From Chromatiales bacterium (GTDB taxonomy: Bacteria > Pseudomonadota > Gammaproteobacteria > Steroidobacterales > GCA-2729495), in assembly GCA_002729495.1 (NCBI GenBank), contig PBYE01000064.1, positions 1-64,000 on the forward strand: DNA of 64,000 bases, written 5' to 3'. How positions within the stretch are numbered: the stretch's first letter is position 1; the number at the start of each line of letters is the position of its first letter. A program made the position numbers and the translations under genes. The notes beneath the pieces are model-generated. The model did not search any database. It was not told the DNA's origin and was given only the letters and a program-made list of their open reading frames with translations. Shown here piece after piece: positions 8,993-17,188 of the stretch.

Positions 8993-10149
8993 TCGAAGCG
9001 GGGGCATTTGTAGAGGCTGCGCGCGACAGGGGCTTTGGCCTGTTCACGGGTGTGCCCTGTTCATACCTGAAGCCGTTTATCAATTACGTAATAGACTCAC
9101 CTGGTCTTCGCTATGTCGGCGCTGCGAACGAGGGGGATGCAATTGCGATTGCTGCCGGCGCCCAGCTCGGCGGTACGCACAGTATCGCCATGTTTCAAAA
9201 CTCAGGTCTCGGCAATGCGGTCAATCCACTGACCTCTTTAACCTATACGTTTAGGGTTCCGGTGCTGTTGATCCCGACTTTGCGGGGTGAGCCAGGTGGC
9301 CAGGCCGACGAACCCCAGCACGAACTGATGGGAACTATCACCACGGATATGCTGGATATGATGCAGGTACCGTGGGAATATTTTCCGATTGAGGCAGAAC
9401 AAATTCCGGCTGCACTGGACCGTGCGATAAGCCATATGACGACGCATCTGCTGCCCTATGCACTGGTAATGCGCAAGGGTAGCGTCGCCATGACAGCGCT
9501 TGAATCGACTCCACGCGCCAGGCCGCCGCAGGCGTCCAGCGGTGAGCCGGCAAAGGCAGTGACGAACCGGCGCACTATTCTTGATGTAATTCAATTAGTT
9601 ACAGAACCTGACACCGGAGCCGTGGTGGTAGCTACCACGGGATATACCGGACGTGAATTGTATGCCTGCGATGACCGCCGCAACCAGATTTACATGGTGG
9701 GTTCTATGGGCTGCGCGGTAAGCCTGGGACTCGGTATTGCCCTGATGCAACCATCGCGCAGGGTTATTGTCCTTGATGGCGATGGCGCGGCACTGATGCG
9801 CCTTGGCGCGCAGAGTACCGTTGGTTACGAGCATCCACCTAATCTTTGTCATGTGCTGCTCGACAACGGTATTCATGAGTCAACCGGCGGCCAGGCTACA
9901 GTCGCACGCTCGGTAAATTTTTGCGCGATAGCCGCGGCGAGCGGTTACGCAACCGTAAGCAGTACGGGAGATCCGGATGGTGTTGCGAACATTATCCAGA
10001 ATTTTGAAGGGCCCGCATTTATACATGCGCCGATCAGGCCGGGTATTAGTGACGAGCTTCCAAGACCGGACATTACGCCGCCGGAGGTTGCTGCCAGGTT
10101 GCATGATTTTCTGAGCGACCCTGTTGCAAGTATGGCTGTCAATGGCTGA
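8989..10149 (+). CDS. Phosphonopyruvate decarboxylase
   Basis: A 386-residue thiamine-diphosphate enzyme of the length typical for phosphonopyruvate decarboxylase. The TPP-activating Glu lies in NEGDA (residues 47-51), and the cofactor motif [10 protein letters not shown] is at 264-273, followed by the family segment [11 protein letters not shown] at 292-302. It converts phosphonopyruvate to phosphonoacetaldehyde plus CO2, which pulls the unfavourable mutase reaction forward. It overlaps the mutase gene by four bases and the transaminase gene by eight, so the three are translated together. Sulfopyruvate decarboxylase is the main alternative but does not fit the neighbours. Confidence 0.93.
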   Translation: MIEAGAFVEAARDRGFGLFTGVPCSYLKPFINYVIDSPGLRYVGAANEGDAIAIAAGAQLGGTHSIAMFQNSGLGNAVNPLTSLTYTFRVPVLLIPTLRGEPGGQADEPQHELMGTITTDMLDMMQVPWEYFPIEAEQIPAALDRAISHMTTHLLPYALVMRKGSVAMTALESTPRARPPQASSGEPAKAVTNRRTILDVIQLVTEPDTGAVVVATTGYTGRELYACDDRRNQIYMVGSMGCAVSLGLGIALMQPSRRVIVLDGDGAALMRLGAQSTVGYEHPPNLCHVLLDNGIHESTGGQATVARSVNFCAIAAASGYATVSSTGDPDGVANIIQNFEGPAFIHAPIRPGISDELPRPDITPPEVAARLHDFLSDPVASMAVNG

Positions 10150-11242
10150 CACAGAAAGAAGCATTCTGCTAAACCCGGGACCGGTAACGCTGAGTAACAG
10201 GGTTCGGCAGGCGCTAATTCGTGATGACTGGTGCCATCGCGAGCCTGAGTTTGCGGAACTCACCCGCGAAATAAATGATCACCTGGTCCGGGTTTACAGG
10301 GAAACGGCATGCGACTTTGAATCGGTGATGCTGACGGGTTCAGGCACCAGCGCTGTTGAGGCGATGATGGCAAATTTTGCACCCCGGGATACAGCAACCC
10401 TGGTAATCGTAAACGGTGTTTACGGCAAACGTATAGCAGAGATGCTCAAAGTGCAGGGCAAACCTTTGCATATAAGTGAGGTGAACTGGGATCAACCAAT
10501 CGATATGCAGTCAGTAGCTGCGGCACTTGATCAGCATGCGGATATCAGTCACATCGTTGCTGTCCATCACGAGACGACCACCGGCCGGCTGAACGATCTG
10601 AACCCTCTCGGCGAACTGTGCAGGGAAAGAGAAATTCCACTGCTGCTGGATTGTGTGAGCAGCTTCGGCGCCGAAGCGATCGACGTGGAGGGTTGGAATG
10701 TTGTGGCGCTGGCGGCAACCGCAGGTAAATGTCTGCACGGCGTGCCGGGCATCGCTTTTGTGCTGGCGCGCAAATCGCTTTGGGCAACCGGCCTGGTGGC
10801 GCCGGGCAGTGTTTACCTGGATTTGTCAGCCTATTACCAGGGTCAGCACGGTACCGGCTATTCCCCATTTACGCAGTCGGTGCAGCCGGCATTCGCATTG
10901 CGGGAGGCGCTTAAAGAACTGGAAGAAGAGGGCGGGTGGGAACAGCGTCGCAGTATTTATCGCAGGCGGGCAGGTGAAATCGCCATGATCCTGCAAAAAC
11001 TCGGGCTAAAGACGCTGCTGAGGCCCGAGGACTATTCCTGCGTACTCTGGTCGTGGTTGTTGCCTGAGGGTTATACCTATGAGTCGGTTCACGATTACCT
11101 CAAACAGCAGGGGTTCGTCATATATGCAGGACAGGGCGAGCTTGGTAAGCAGATTTTTCGTATTGCTCATATGGGCGATATAAGTAGTGATGACCTTGAC
11201 CGGCTTATGAAAGCTTTGGGCAATTGTTTCGATGGTGGTTGA
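10142..11242 (+). CDS. phnW: 2-aminoethylphosphonate-pyruvate transaminase
   Basis: A 366-residue class V PLP aminotransferase of the AEP transaminase family. Visible features are NPGPV at residues 11-15, the PLP-phosphate loop TGSGTSA at 65-71, the Asp in LLLDCVSSFGAE near 170, and the Schiff-base Lys near 196 in AGKCLHGVPG. In this direction it would aminate phosphonoacetaldehyde to 2-aminoethylphosphonate; the same family also works catabolically, but no phosphonatase (phnX) is present and the mutase and decarboxylase show biosynthesis. The start ATG at 10142 lies inside the decarboxylase gene's end. Confidence 0.92.
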   Translation: MADTERSILLNPGPVTLSNRVRQALIRDDWCHREPEFAELTREINDHLVRVYRETACDFESVMLTGSGTSAVEAMMANFAPRDTATLVIVNGVYGKRIAEMLKVQGKPLHISEVNWDQPIDMQSVAAALDQHADISHIVAVHHETTTGRLNDLNPLGELCREREIPLLLDCVSSFGAEAIDVEGWNVVALAATAGKCLHGVPGIAFVLARKSLWATGLVAPGSVYLDLSAYYQGQHGTGYSPFTQSVQPAFALREALKELEEEGGWEQRRSIYRRRAGEIAMILQKLGLKTLLRPEDYSCVLWSWLLPEGYTYESVHDYLKQQGFVIYAGQGELGKQIFRIAHMGDISSDDLDRLMKALGNCFDGG

Positions 11243-11262
11243 ATGAACAGGGGTGCAGCCGG

Positions 11263-11988
11263 GTGAAGACGGCAGTCATACTCGCGGCCGGTATGGGTAA
11301 GCGGCTACGCGAAGCGCACACTGATACACCGAAGGGCTTTTTGCAGCTCGACGGCCGATCCCTTATTGAGGATTCTATTTTTCGGCTGGAGCAGGCAGGT
11401 ATAACCAACATCATAATTGTGACCGGCTTTTGTGCCGGCCACTATGAGCAACTGGCGATGCGCAAAGACGGGTTGGTCACCACGGTGCACAACCCCCGGT
11501 ACGCGGAATCCGGCAGTTTTTATTCCCTTTATTGCGCGCGTGATCTTATTGACGAAGGGTTTTTGTTGCTGGAGTCGGATCTTATCTACGAATCGCGCGC
11601 GCTTGATGTGCTGATCGGTCACGAGTACTCCGATGCGGTGCTGCTATCCGGGCCAACTGGCGCGGGCGACGAAGTGTTTGTCGAGGCGCCAACCGGTTTA
11701 CTGGTCAACATGTCCAAAGACCGCTCGAAACTTGGCAGTGTCGCCGGCGAACTGGTAGGTATATCCAAAATATCGAGGGGGTTGTTCGCTCTTCTGAAGC
11801 ACATGGCCGCCGAGGCATTTGAGTCGACATTGCAACTTGACTACGAAACTGACGGTTTAGTCGCCGCCGCCACCAGTTGGGAGATTGCGTGCCCTGCTGT
11901 TTCCGACCTGATCTGGGCCGAAATTGATGATCCGGGCCAGTTGGAGCGGGCTCGGGAGCACGTGTTGCCCCGTTTACGCCTGGATTAA
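11263..11988 (+). CDS. Stand-alone nucleotidyltransferase, likely CTP:2-aminoethylphosphonate cytidylyltransferase
   Basis: A 241-residue nucleotidyltransferase of the LicC/PntC type. The N-terminal loop LAAGMGKRL with TPKGF downstream is canonical for binding NTP and Mg2+. It lies 20 bases after the AEP transaminase, so transfer of CMP to AEP, giving a CMP-AEP donor, is the likely reaction. Phosphocholine cytidylyltransferase is the nearest alternative. GTG at 11263 is preferred because translation there begins directly with the first beta strand (VKTAVILAAG); an upstream ATG at 11224 would overlap phnW. It is the second nucleotidyltransferase domain of the cluster. Confidence 0.82.
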   Translation: MKTAVILAAGMGKRLREAHTDTPKGFLQLDGRSLIEDSIFRLEQAGITNIIIVTGFCAGHYEQLAMRKDGLVTTVHNPRYAESGSFYSLYCARDLIDEGFLLLESDLIYESRALDVLIGHEYSDAVLLSGPTGAGDEVFVEAPTGLLVNMSKDRSKLGSVAGELVGISKISRGLFALLKHMAAEAFESTLQLDYETDGLVAAATSWEIACPAVSDLIWAEIDDPGQLERAREHVLPRLRLD

Positions 11989-12087
11989 GGTTTTTGGCTG
12001 ATCTTCAGAAAACTGATTGCCAGTCGAAAGCATTAATGGAAGACTTAGCTACCGCAAACATGAAATCTGCCCGGGGGATCTAAGGAA

Positions 12088-12318
12088 GTGAAATTTGTAC
12101 CTGCCAGCGTTGTAGCTGTTGCTCTTTGCGGAGTTGCGTTACCTGCCCATGCTTATCTCGATCCAAGTACGGGTAGCATGATTTTATCTGCCGTTGTTGG
12201 GTTGGTCGCGACGGCTGGACTCGCGCTAAAAACTTACTGGTACAAACTCAAGGCTTTTTTCAGGTCCGTGCAAGAAGAACAACCGGATACAGAGGATGTT
12301 GAGTCTGAGCCGCAATAG
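12088..12318 (+). CDS. Small exported membrane protein with YLDPSTGS motif
   Basis: A 76-residue protein beginning with a signal peptide that ends ALPAHA, so mature residue 1 would be the Tyr of YLDPSTGSMIL. A single hydrophobic segment (about residues 32-50) follows, then a basic stretch KTYWYKLKAF and an acidic tail. Short proteins with a Y-L-D-P-G/S-T-G-S start are seen elsewhere near envelope glycan and alkaline-phosphatase-superfamily genes; I recall this pattern but cannot check it here. No molecular function is known to me. GTG start with AAGGA very close upstream. It sits between the AEP activation genes and the transferase genes. Confidence 0.75.
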   Translation: MKFVPASVVAVALCGVALPAHAYLDPSTGSMILSAVVGLVATAGLALKTYWYKLKAFFRSVQEEQPDTEDVESEPQ

Positions 12319-12532
12319 CCGGAACCGGTAGGAATCGGTAAGAAACGGTTAGCGGTCAAACAAGCGGGCGGGCATTCTTACAGCGCTAAGATAACCCTTA
12401 ACCGAGTCGGCGCATTGCCGCCAAGGGCATGTACATCCCTTAAAAACAATGAGTTAACAGCCCTTCTGCGGTACCGTCACCTGATCAAGGGTTATCCCGT
12501 ATCCCGCTATTTGGACCAAAGGTTATCGAGTT
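12319..12532 (+). other. 214-base gene-free stretch with a spaced inverted repeat
   Basis: No coding region is supported. GATAACCCTT at 12390-12399 and its exact reverse complement AAGGGTTATC at 12487-12496 are 87 bases apart; a further AAAGGTTATCG lies just before the start codon at 12533. The repeats could be operator half-sites or chance. No clear terminator follows the small gene. Confidence 0.35.
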
Positions 12533-13699
12533 ATGCAGGCGCTGAAAAACTGGCGTGATTACCAGGCGTTCAAAGCGCTGCCGCGCGAACGGAAACGTAT
12601 CGTGTTCTATAGCGAAAGCGCCCAGGATTGGCATCACTTTGAACCGGTTATCGACTATTTGACTGATGTACTGGGCGAATCAATCTGTTATCTGAGTTCC
12701 GACCCCGATGATCCCGGAGTCAGTCACGACGGCGAGCAGATAAGTGGATTTTGTATAGGCAGAGGACTTATCCGAACGGTTTGCTTCCAGTGGTTGCAGG
12801 CCGGGGTCATGGTTATGACCATGGTGGACTTTAACAAGCTGCAGCTTAAACGCTCGGTTAACCCGGTAAGCTATGCGTACATGTTCCATACGCTGGTAAG
12901 TGTCCACCGGGCAGACCATGAAGATTCCTACGATAGCTATGATGCTATTCTTTGTGCGGGTCCGCACCAGATGCGTGAGATTCGCAAACGGGAGGAATTA
13001 TTACACCTTCCTGAGAAGCAACTTTTCCCACATGGGTATCATCGCCTGGAGGAACTGAGTGCGTCCCGCCGCCCACCGCCCGAATGGAGTAGTAATGCAG
13101 ACATTCACATCCTGCTGGCACCATCCTGGGGCGAACAAACAATTCTGAATCTTTGCGGATCGGAACTGATCCAGATTTTGTTGGATGCGGGCTTTCGCAT
13201 AACCCTGCGTCCGCACTACCAGACGCGTAACACAACGCCCGGGATTCTAAAGCACATAGTTGACAAATATGCCGGCCATCCACGATTTATGCTGGTGGAG
13301 GATATGGCCGAGTCGGATTCACTGCTTGACTCACATATCATGATCACCGATTGGTCAGGCGCCGGTATCGAATACGGCCTTGGGCTGGAGAAACCTGTTT
13401 TGTATATAGATGTGCCCCCCAAAGCGCGCAACGAGTGGTGGCCGAAAATAGGGTTAGAGCCTTTTGAGTCTTTTGTGCGTGACAAGATTGGTGCTATCGT
13501 GCCGCCCGACAAGCTTGAAGAAATTCCCAACAGTATTCGCGAGTTGCTCGAGAAATCAGGCAGCTTCAGTCAGCGCATCGAGTCCTTGCAAAATGAATGG
13601 GTCTTTAATCCCGACAATAGTGCCGCCGAAGGAGCCAGGGCAATAGCCGAACTTGCCGCACAAAGTGACAAACATTCGGAGTTGCCAGGTGGCGACTGA
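12533..13699 (+). CDS. CDP-glycerol glycerophosphotransferase-like protein
   Basis: A 388-residue protein with the GT-B-like fold seen in TagB/TagF polymerases. The diagnostic C-terminal block TDWSGAGIEYGLGLEKPVLY (about residues 265-284) matches the family pattern TDYSSxxFDxxxLxKPxxFY, and the LRPHYQTR segment near 224 corresponds to the RxHP region. TagF-family enzymes move a phosphoglycerol unit from a CDP donor to a surface acceptor. A CMP-phosphonate made by the upstream genes would be a chemically similar donor, so AEP transfer is a plausible role. It overlaps the next gene by 11 bases. Confidence 0.78.
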   Translation: MQALKNWRDYQAFKALPRERKRIVFYSESAQDWHHFEPVIDYLTDVLGESICYLSSDPDDPGVSHDGEQISGFCIGRGLIRTVCFQWLQAGVMVMTMVDFNKLQLKRSVNPVSYAYMFHTLVSVHRADHEDSYDSYDAILCAGPHQMREIRKREELLHLPEKQLFPHGYHRLEELSASRRPPPEWSSNADIHILLAPSWGEQTILNLCGSELIQILLDAGFRITLRPHYQTRNTTPGILKHIVDKYAGHPRFMLVEDMAESDSLLDSHIMITDWSGAGIEYGLGLEKPVLYIDVPPKARNEWWPKIGLEPFESFVRDKIGAIVPPDKLEEIPNSIRELLEKSGSFSQRIESLQNEWVFNPDNSAAEGARAIAELAAQSDKHSELPGGD

Positions 13700-15503
13700 A
13701 TCCGGAATTGGTACGCGTACGGGCCGCGGCACTCTCATTCGCTGGATTGGATGGTTTGGCATTGTGAATGCTTTGCTCTATGCGCTCGTGGGCATTCGTT
13801 ACCTGCTGATTTTTGGATTGCCGGATGACTCGATTGCGCTGACATACATGAGCCTGGCCCTTGTTGGCCAGTTCGTGGTGCTTGGGTATCTGCCCATGAT
13901 GCTTGTGCTCGCTCCTGTTGCTTTGCTGGTCCCGCGTTCAGGACTCGTGACAACCCTGGGTGCGGTGCTTGCGGCAGTTGGATTAAGCCTTGTCGTGCTG
14001 GATTCTAATGCTTTCAGCGAGCACCGCTTCCACCTGAGTGTGCTGACCATACAAATACTGGATGCCTCAACGTGGGTGTGGACCGGCGTTGTATTCGTTG
14101 TGTTACTGGGGTTCCAGTTGCTGCTGGCGCAGATAATCTGGAAGCGGGTTCAGGAGCGACGTAATCTCTTCGGAGTATTGCTGGCGGGCGCGCTGATCCT
14201 GGTATGGGGCGGAGGGCAGGGTATACACATATGGGCCGATGCCACCGCCTTTAGCCCGGTTACCAGTTTTACGCGCTACCTTCCTTTCTATTTCCCTTTG
14301 AAAGCAAAGCGGCGACTGGCGGCGCTGGGTTGGGTAGACCAGGCTGAAGTGGAAAAGCGGCGGCTTTTACGCCTCGCCAGCACGCCTGACCAGGGGCGTC
14401 TTCAATACCCGGTGAACCCTTTGATCTGCGACGCGCTGCCCGCGCAGTTGCCGAACATTCTATTCCTGGTAGTTGATGCGTTACGTCCCGACAAAGTGTC
14501 GCCGGAGTACACTCCGCGTATCCACCGCTTTGCAAAGGAAGGACAACAGTTCACAAATCACTACAGCGGTGGAAATTCCTCACGCATGGGCTTTTTTTCG
14601 ATGTTCTACGGGATACCCAGCACCTATTGGCAGGCGTTTTACGACAATCAGCGCCCGCCCGTGCTGTTAGAAGAAATGCTCGACCGTGGTTACGAAATAT
14701 CTGCGATCAGTTCAGTTGGCTTTAGCAGCCCCGCACAAATAGACCGAACTGTATTTGCTGCAATTGCGGCTGATTCTCTGGTTATACCGCAGTCCTATTG
14801 GAGCAGAAATGGCGACCAGAACATGGAAACCACCCAGCTTTGGCGGAAGTGGTTTGCCGGAAGAGAGAACCCCGGGCAGCCATTTTTTAGTTTTATCTAT
14901 TACGACCCTAGCTACTTTTCCGTTGATACAGGCCCTGAAATTGCTGCACAGGGCGAACGTGTCGGGTCATACGAGCGGTATATGCGGCGAATCGCAGCAG
15001 TCGATCGCGAGGTCGATTTAGTTTTGCAGAGCCTTGAAGAAAATACGGCCGAACGGGATACGATAGTTATCATTGCCAGCGACCACGGGTTTGAGTTCGA
15101 TGAACTGGGACTGGGCAATATTGGTCATGCAAGTAACTATGGACCATACCAGTTAAAGTCGGTGTTGCTTATGGACTGGCCAGGCAGGCCACCGACAGTA
15201 TACAACCACCGCAGTGCCCACCAGGATCTGCCGGCAACATTGCTGCAAAATGCGTTCAAATGCAGCAACCCTGCCGACGATTACAGTAGTGGCACAGATT
15301 TGTTTAGCGAGCATTCATGGAACTGGATAATGGCAGGCAGTTACAGTTCACATGCGATAGTTGAGCCGGACAAACTGGTCATAACCTACCCGGGCGGATT
15401 CGTTGAGTTGCTGGACACAGAGCATCGCCCGGTTCCCGGGCTTGAGCTCGACCCATCACGTATGCGGGAAGTAATGTTGGAAATGAGCCGTTTCTATCGA
15501 TGA
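13689..15503 (+). CDS. YejM/PbgA-like membrane protein with sulfatase-fold periplasmic domain
   Basis: A 604-residue protein with five likely N-terminal membrane segments (between about residues 20 and 180) and a C-terminal alkaline-phosphatase/sulfatase-fold domain. The linker HIWADATAFSPVTSFTRYLP (residues 180-199) is the hallmark of the YejM/PbgA (DUF3413) family. Metal-site regions are VVDALRPD near 261-268, SGGNSSRMGFF near 293-303 and ASDHGFEFDE near 464-473. E. coli YejM senses periplasmic LPS and controls LpxC stability; the fold is also that of phosphoethanolamine transferases. Here it may modify or sense the phosphonate-bearing product. GTG start at 13689 has CGGAG about eight bases upstream. 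Confidence 0.82.
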   Translation: MATESGIGTRTGRGTLIRWIGWFGIVNALLYALVGIRYLLIFGLPDDSIALTYMSLALVGQFVVLGYLPMMLVLAPVALLVPRSGLVTTLGAVLAAVGLSLVVLDSNAFSEHRFHLSVLTIQILDASTWVWTGVVFVVLLGFQLLLAQIIWKRVQERRNLFGVLLAGALILVWGGGQGIHIWADATAFSPVTSFTRYLPFYFPLKAKRRLAALGWVDQAEVEKRRLLRLASTPDQGRLQYPVNPLICDALPAQLPNILFLVVDALRPDKVSPEYTPRIHRFAKEGQQFTNHYSGGNSSRMGFFSMFYGIPSTYWQAFYDNQRPPVLLEEMLDRGYEISAISSVGFSSPAQIDRTVFAAIAADSLVIPQSYWSRNGDQNMETTQLWRKWFAGRENPGQPFFSFIYYDPSYFSVDTGPEIAAQGERVGSYERYMRRIAAVDREVDLVLQSLEENTAERDTIVIIASDHGFEFDELGLGNIGHASNYGPYQLKSVLLMDWPGRPPTVYNHRSAHQDLPATLLQNAFKCSNPADDYSSGTDLFSEHSWNWIMAGSYSSHAIVEPDKLVITYPGGFVELLDTEHRPVPGLELDPSRMREVMLEMSRFYR

Positions 15504-16942
15504 GCGGGCGCCGCCTTAGATCCAGGCGCGCCTCGACAGTGCTCGCGGCTGTCTTAACCTGCGGTTTGCCAGTCATTTCGGAAGCCGGCGCACTGACGGT
15601 AACGGCTGGTCAGTCGGAGATTATTTTTGATGAGCACTCAGGAACACCGCAGCGTTGGGTTATTTGCGCGCCCGACTGCAATGACGATCATGCTTTGCGG
15701 AACGTATTGCTTGCCGAGAACAACGGCTATATGCGTATTACCACCCCGTCGGGACCGGGAGGAGTGTTTAACGCTGTAGTCGAGGAGACCGATGATGCCG
15801 TCATCATAAGGTTTACAGCTGCGACGGAACGTTATACGTACCGCCTGTCGCGCAAAAGCCCGCTGGTCATGCTCGAAATTCAGGCCCAGGCACGTGTGGA
15901 ATTTGCTACGGGTGCATCATTTATACCGAACCAGCTTCCTGGTTTTGGGCAGCTTTACAGCCGTGTAAATGCCGTGCAGCTAAGCGAGCAGGGGCAGGTG
16001 ATTTTTGACGGCCCGTCTTCTGTGCAGGCTGACAGCACCAACTGGACCGGCGTGCGCAATCGCTACTGGGCTTTGCTTGCGCAACCACAGGATATGCGGA
16101 TGATGGCAAGCTTGGGTTTGCCTGAAACGGACCGACCGGTTGTGACCCTGAGCAGCGCGCCGGAAAGCCACTCCACAGTCATTAATTTATTTGCGGGTCC
16201 AATCGAACGGGACATACTCGCGCCGCATCCGTTGCTGGAGGAGTTGTTGTTCGGCGCGCTGGCCGAGTTTTTTCGGGTTCTTTGTTTCGGGATGCTTATC
16301 TTGCTTGACCTGCTATACGGCCTGGTCGGCAATTATGGAATCTCAATCATATTGCTGTCTTTGGTGGTGAAAATACTGATGTCGCCGTTAACAGCAATTG
16401 CAGAACGGTGGCAACAGGATGTGAATCGTATCCAGACCCTGCTCAGGCCCGGGCTGGATGAAATCAGGCGTCACCATAGGGGTGAGAAGGCGCACAAATT
16501 GACGCTTGAGTTATACAAGCGTCATGACGTCAGTCTCTGGTATACGACAAAAAGTGCTGCTGGTTTTCTGCTGCAAATACCTATTTTTATTGCGGCTTTC
16601 GATATGCTGGCCGAGAATTTTGCGTTAAGTGAGACGGCATTTCTCTGGATCAATGACCTCTCCCGACCGGACGCACTGTTGCAACTTCCGTTCAATATAC
16701 CGTTCTTTGGCGATAGCCTGAACCTGTTGCCTTTTCTGATGGCGGGGCTCAGCATACTGGCGGCATGGTTGCAGTCTAATGCTTCGTTGTCTCCCGACTT
16801 GTTGCGTGAGCAGCGCAGGCGCCTGTACCTGATGTCTGCAGCATTCTTCCTTCTTTTTTATACCTTCCCGGCGGGTATGGTGCTTTACTGGACATCATCT
16901 AATCTTTTTCATTTGCTGAAGATGCAACTGGTAAATCGTTAG
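15500..16942 (+). CDS. Divergent YidC/Oxa1-family membrane insertase paralogue
   Basis: A 480-residue protein with a signal-like N-terminus, a periplasmic beta-rich domain (about residues 30-225) and a C-terminal Oxa1-type core (about 265-475) with several membrane segments. The core shows GNYGISIILLSLVVKILMSP and LLQIPIFIAAFDML, typical of YidC. It is shorter than housekeeping YidC (about 550), and the usual NPxGGCxPxLIQxP segment is changed to VSLWYTTKSAAGFLLQIP. No rpmH, rnpA, yidD or mnmE is near, so this is not the housekeeping copy. Its ATG overlaps the sulfatase-fold gene's stop (ATGA), so it is translationally coupled to envelope genes of the phosphonate cluster. Confidence 0.85.
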   Translation: MSGRRLRSRRASTVLAAVLTCGLPVISEAGALTVTAGQSEIIFDEHSGTPQRWVICAPDCNDDHALRNVLLAENNGYMRITTPSGPGGVFNAVVEETDDAVIIRFTAATERYTYRLSRKSPLVMLEIQAQARVEFATGASFIPNQLPGFGQLYSRVNAVQLSEQGQVIFDGPSSVQADSTNWTGVRNRYWALLAQPQDMRMMASLGLPETDRPVVTLSSAPESHSTVINLFAGPIERDILAPHPLLEELLFGALAEFFRVLCFGMLILLDLLYGLVGNYGISIILLSLVVKILMSPLTAIAERWQQDVNRIQTLLRPGLDEIRRHHRGEKAHKLTLELYKRHDVSLWYTTKSAAGFLLQIPIFIAAFDMLAENFALSETAFLWINDLSRPDALLQLPFNIPFFGDSLNLLPFLMAGLSILAAWLQSNASLSPDLLREQRRRLYLMSAAFFLLFYTFPAGMVLYWTSSNLFHLLKMQLVNR

Positions 16943-16944
16943 CG

Positions 16945-16970
16945 AAAAAAAGCTCCCGCGGTGCGGGAGC
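16945..16970 (-). terminator. Intrinsic terminator reading on the minus strand
   Basis: GCTCCCGC and GCGGGAGC (16952-16959 and 16963-16970) form a perfect eight-pair stem with a three-base loop. The run of seven A on the plus strand at 16945-16951 becomes a T run directly after the stem on the minus strand. It therefore has the form of a rho-independent terminator for minus-strand transcription, although the genes on both sides are on the plus strand. It could also slow or protect the 3' end of the yidC-like transcript. Confidence 0.6.
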
Positions 16971-17188
16971 CAGGTACGCTGCCCGCGGGGGGAGCGGGGC
17001 GTATTTGTTGCTTTCTTATAGTCGATCTGCTGTCCTGATAACGTCCGTGCAGCGCATCGGTTGACCGCGTGTTTTCAAGGCCTTGTGTGCTTTTCTTGAG
17101 GCTTGTATTCCTCTGTGGCCGTGCGACAATTGCGCATTCAGGCGGTCCCGGCGGACCGCAACCCAAATACACAGGAGCCACGCCTATC

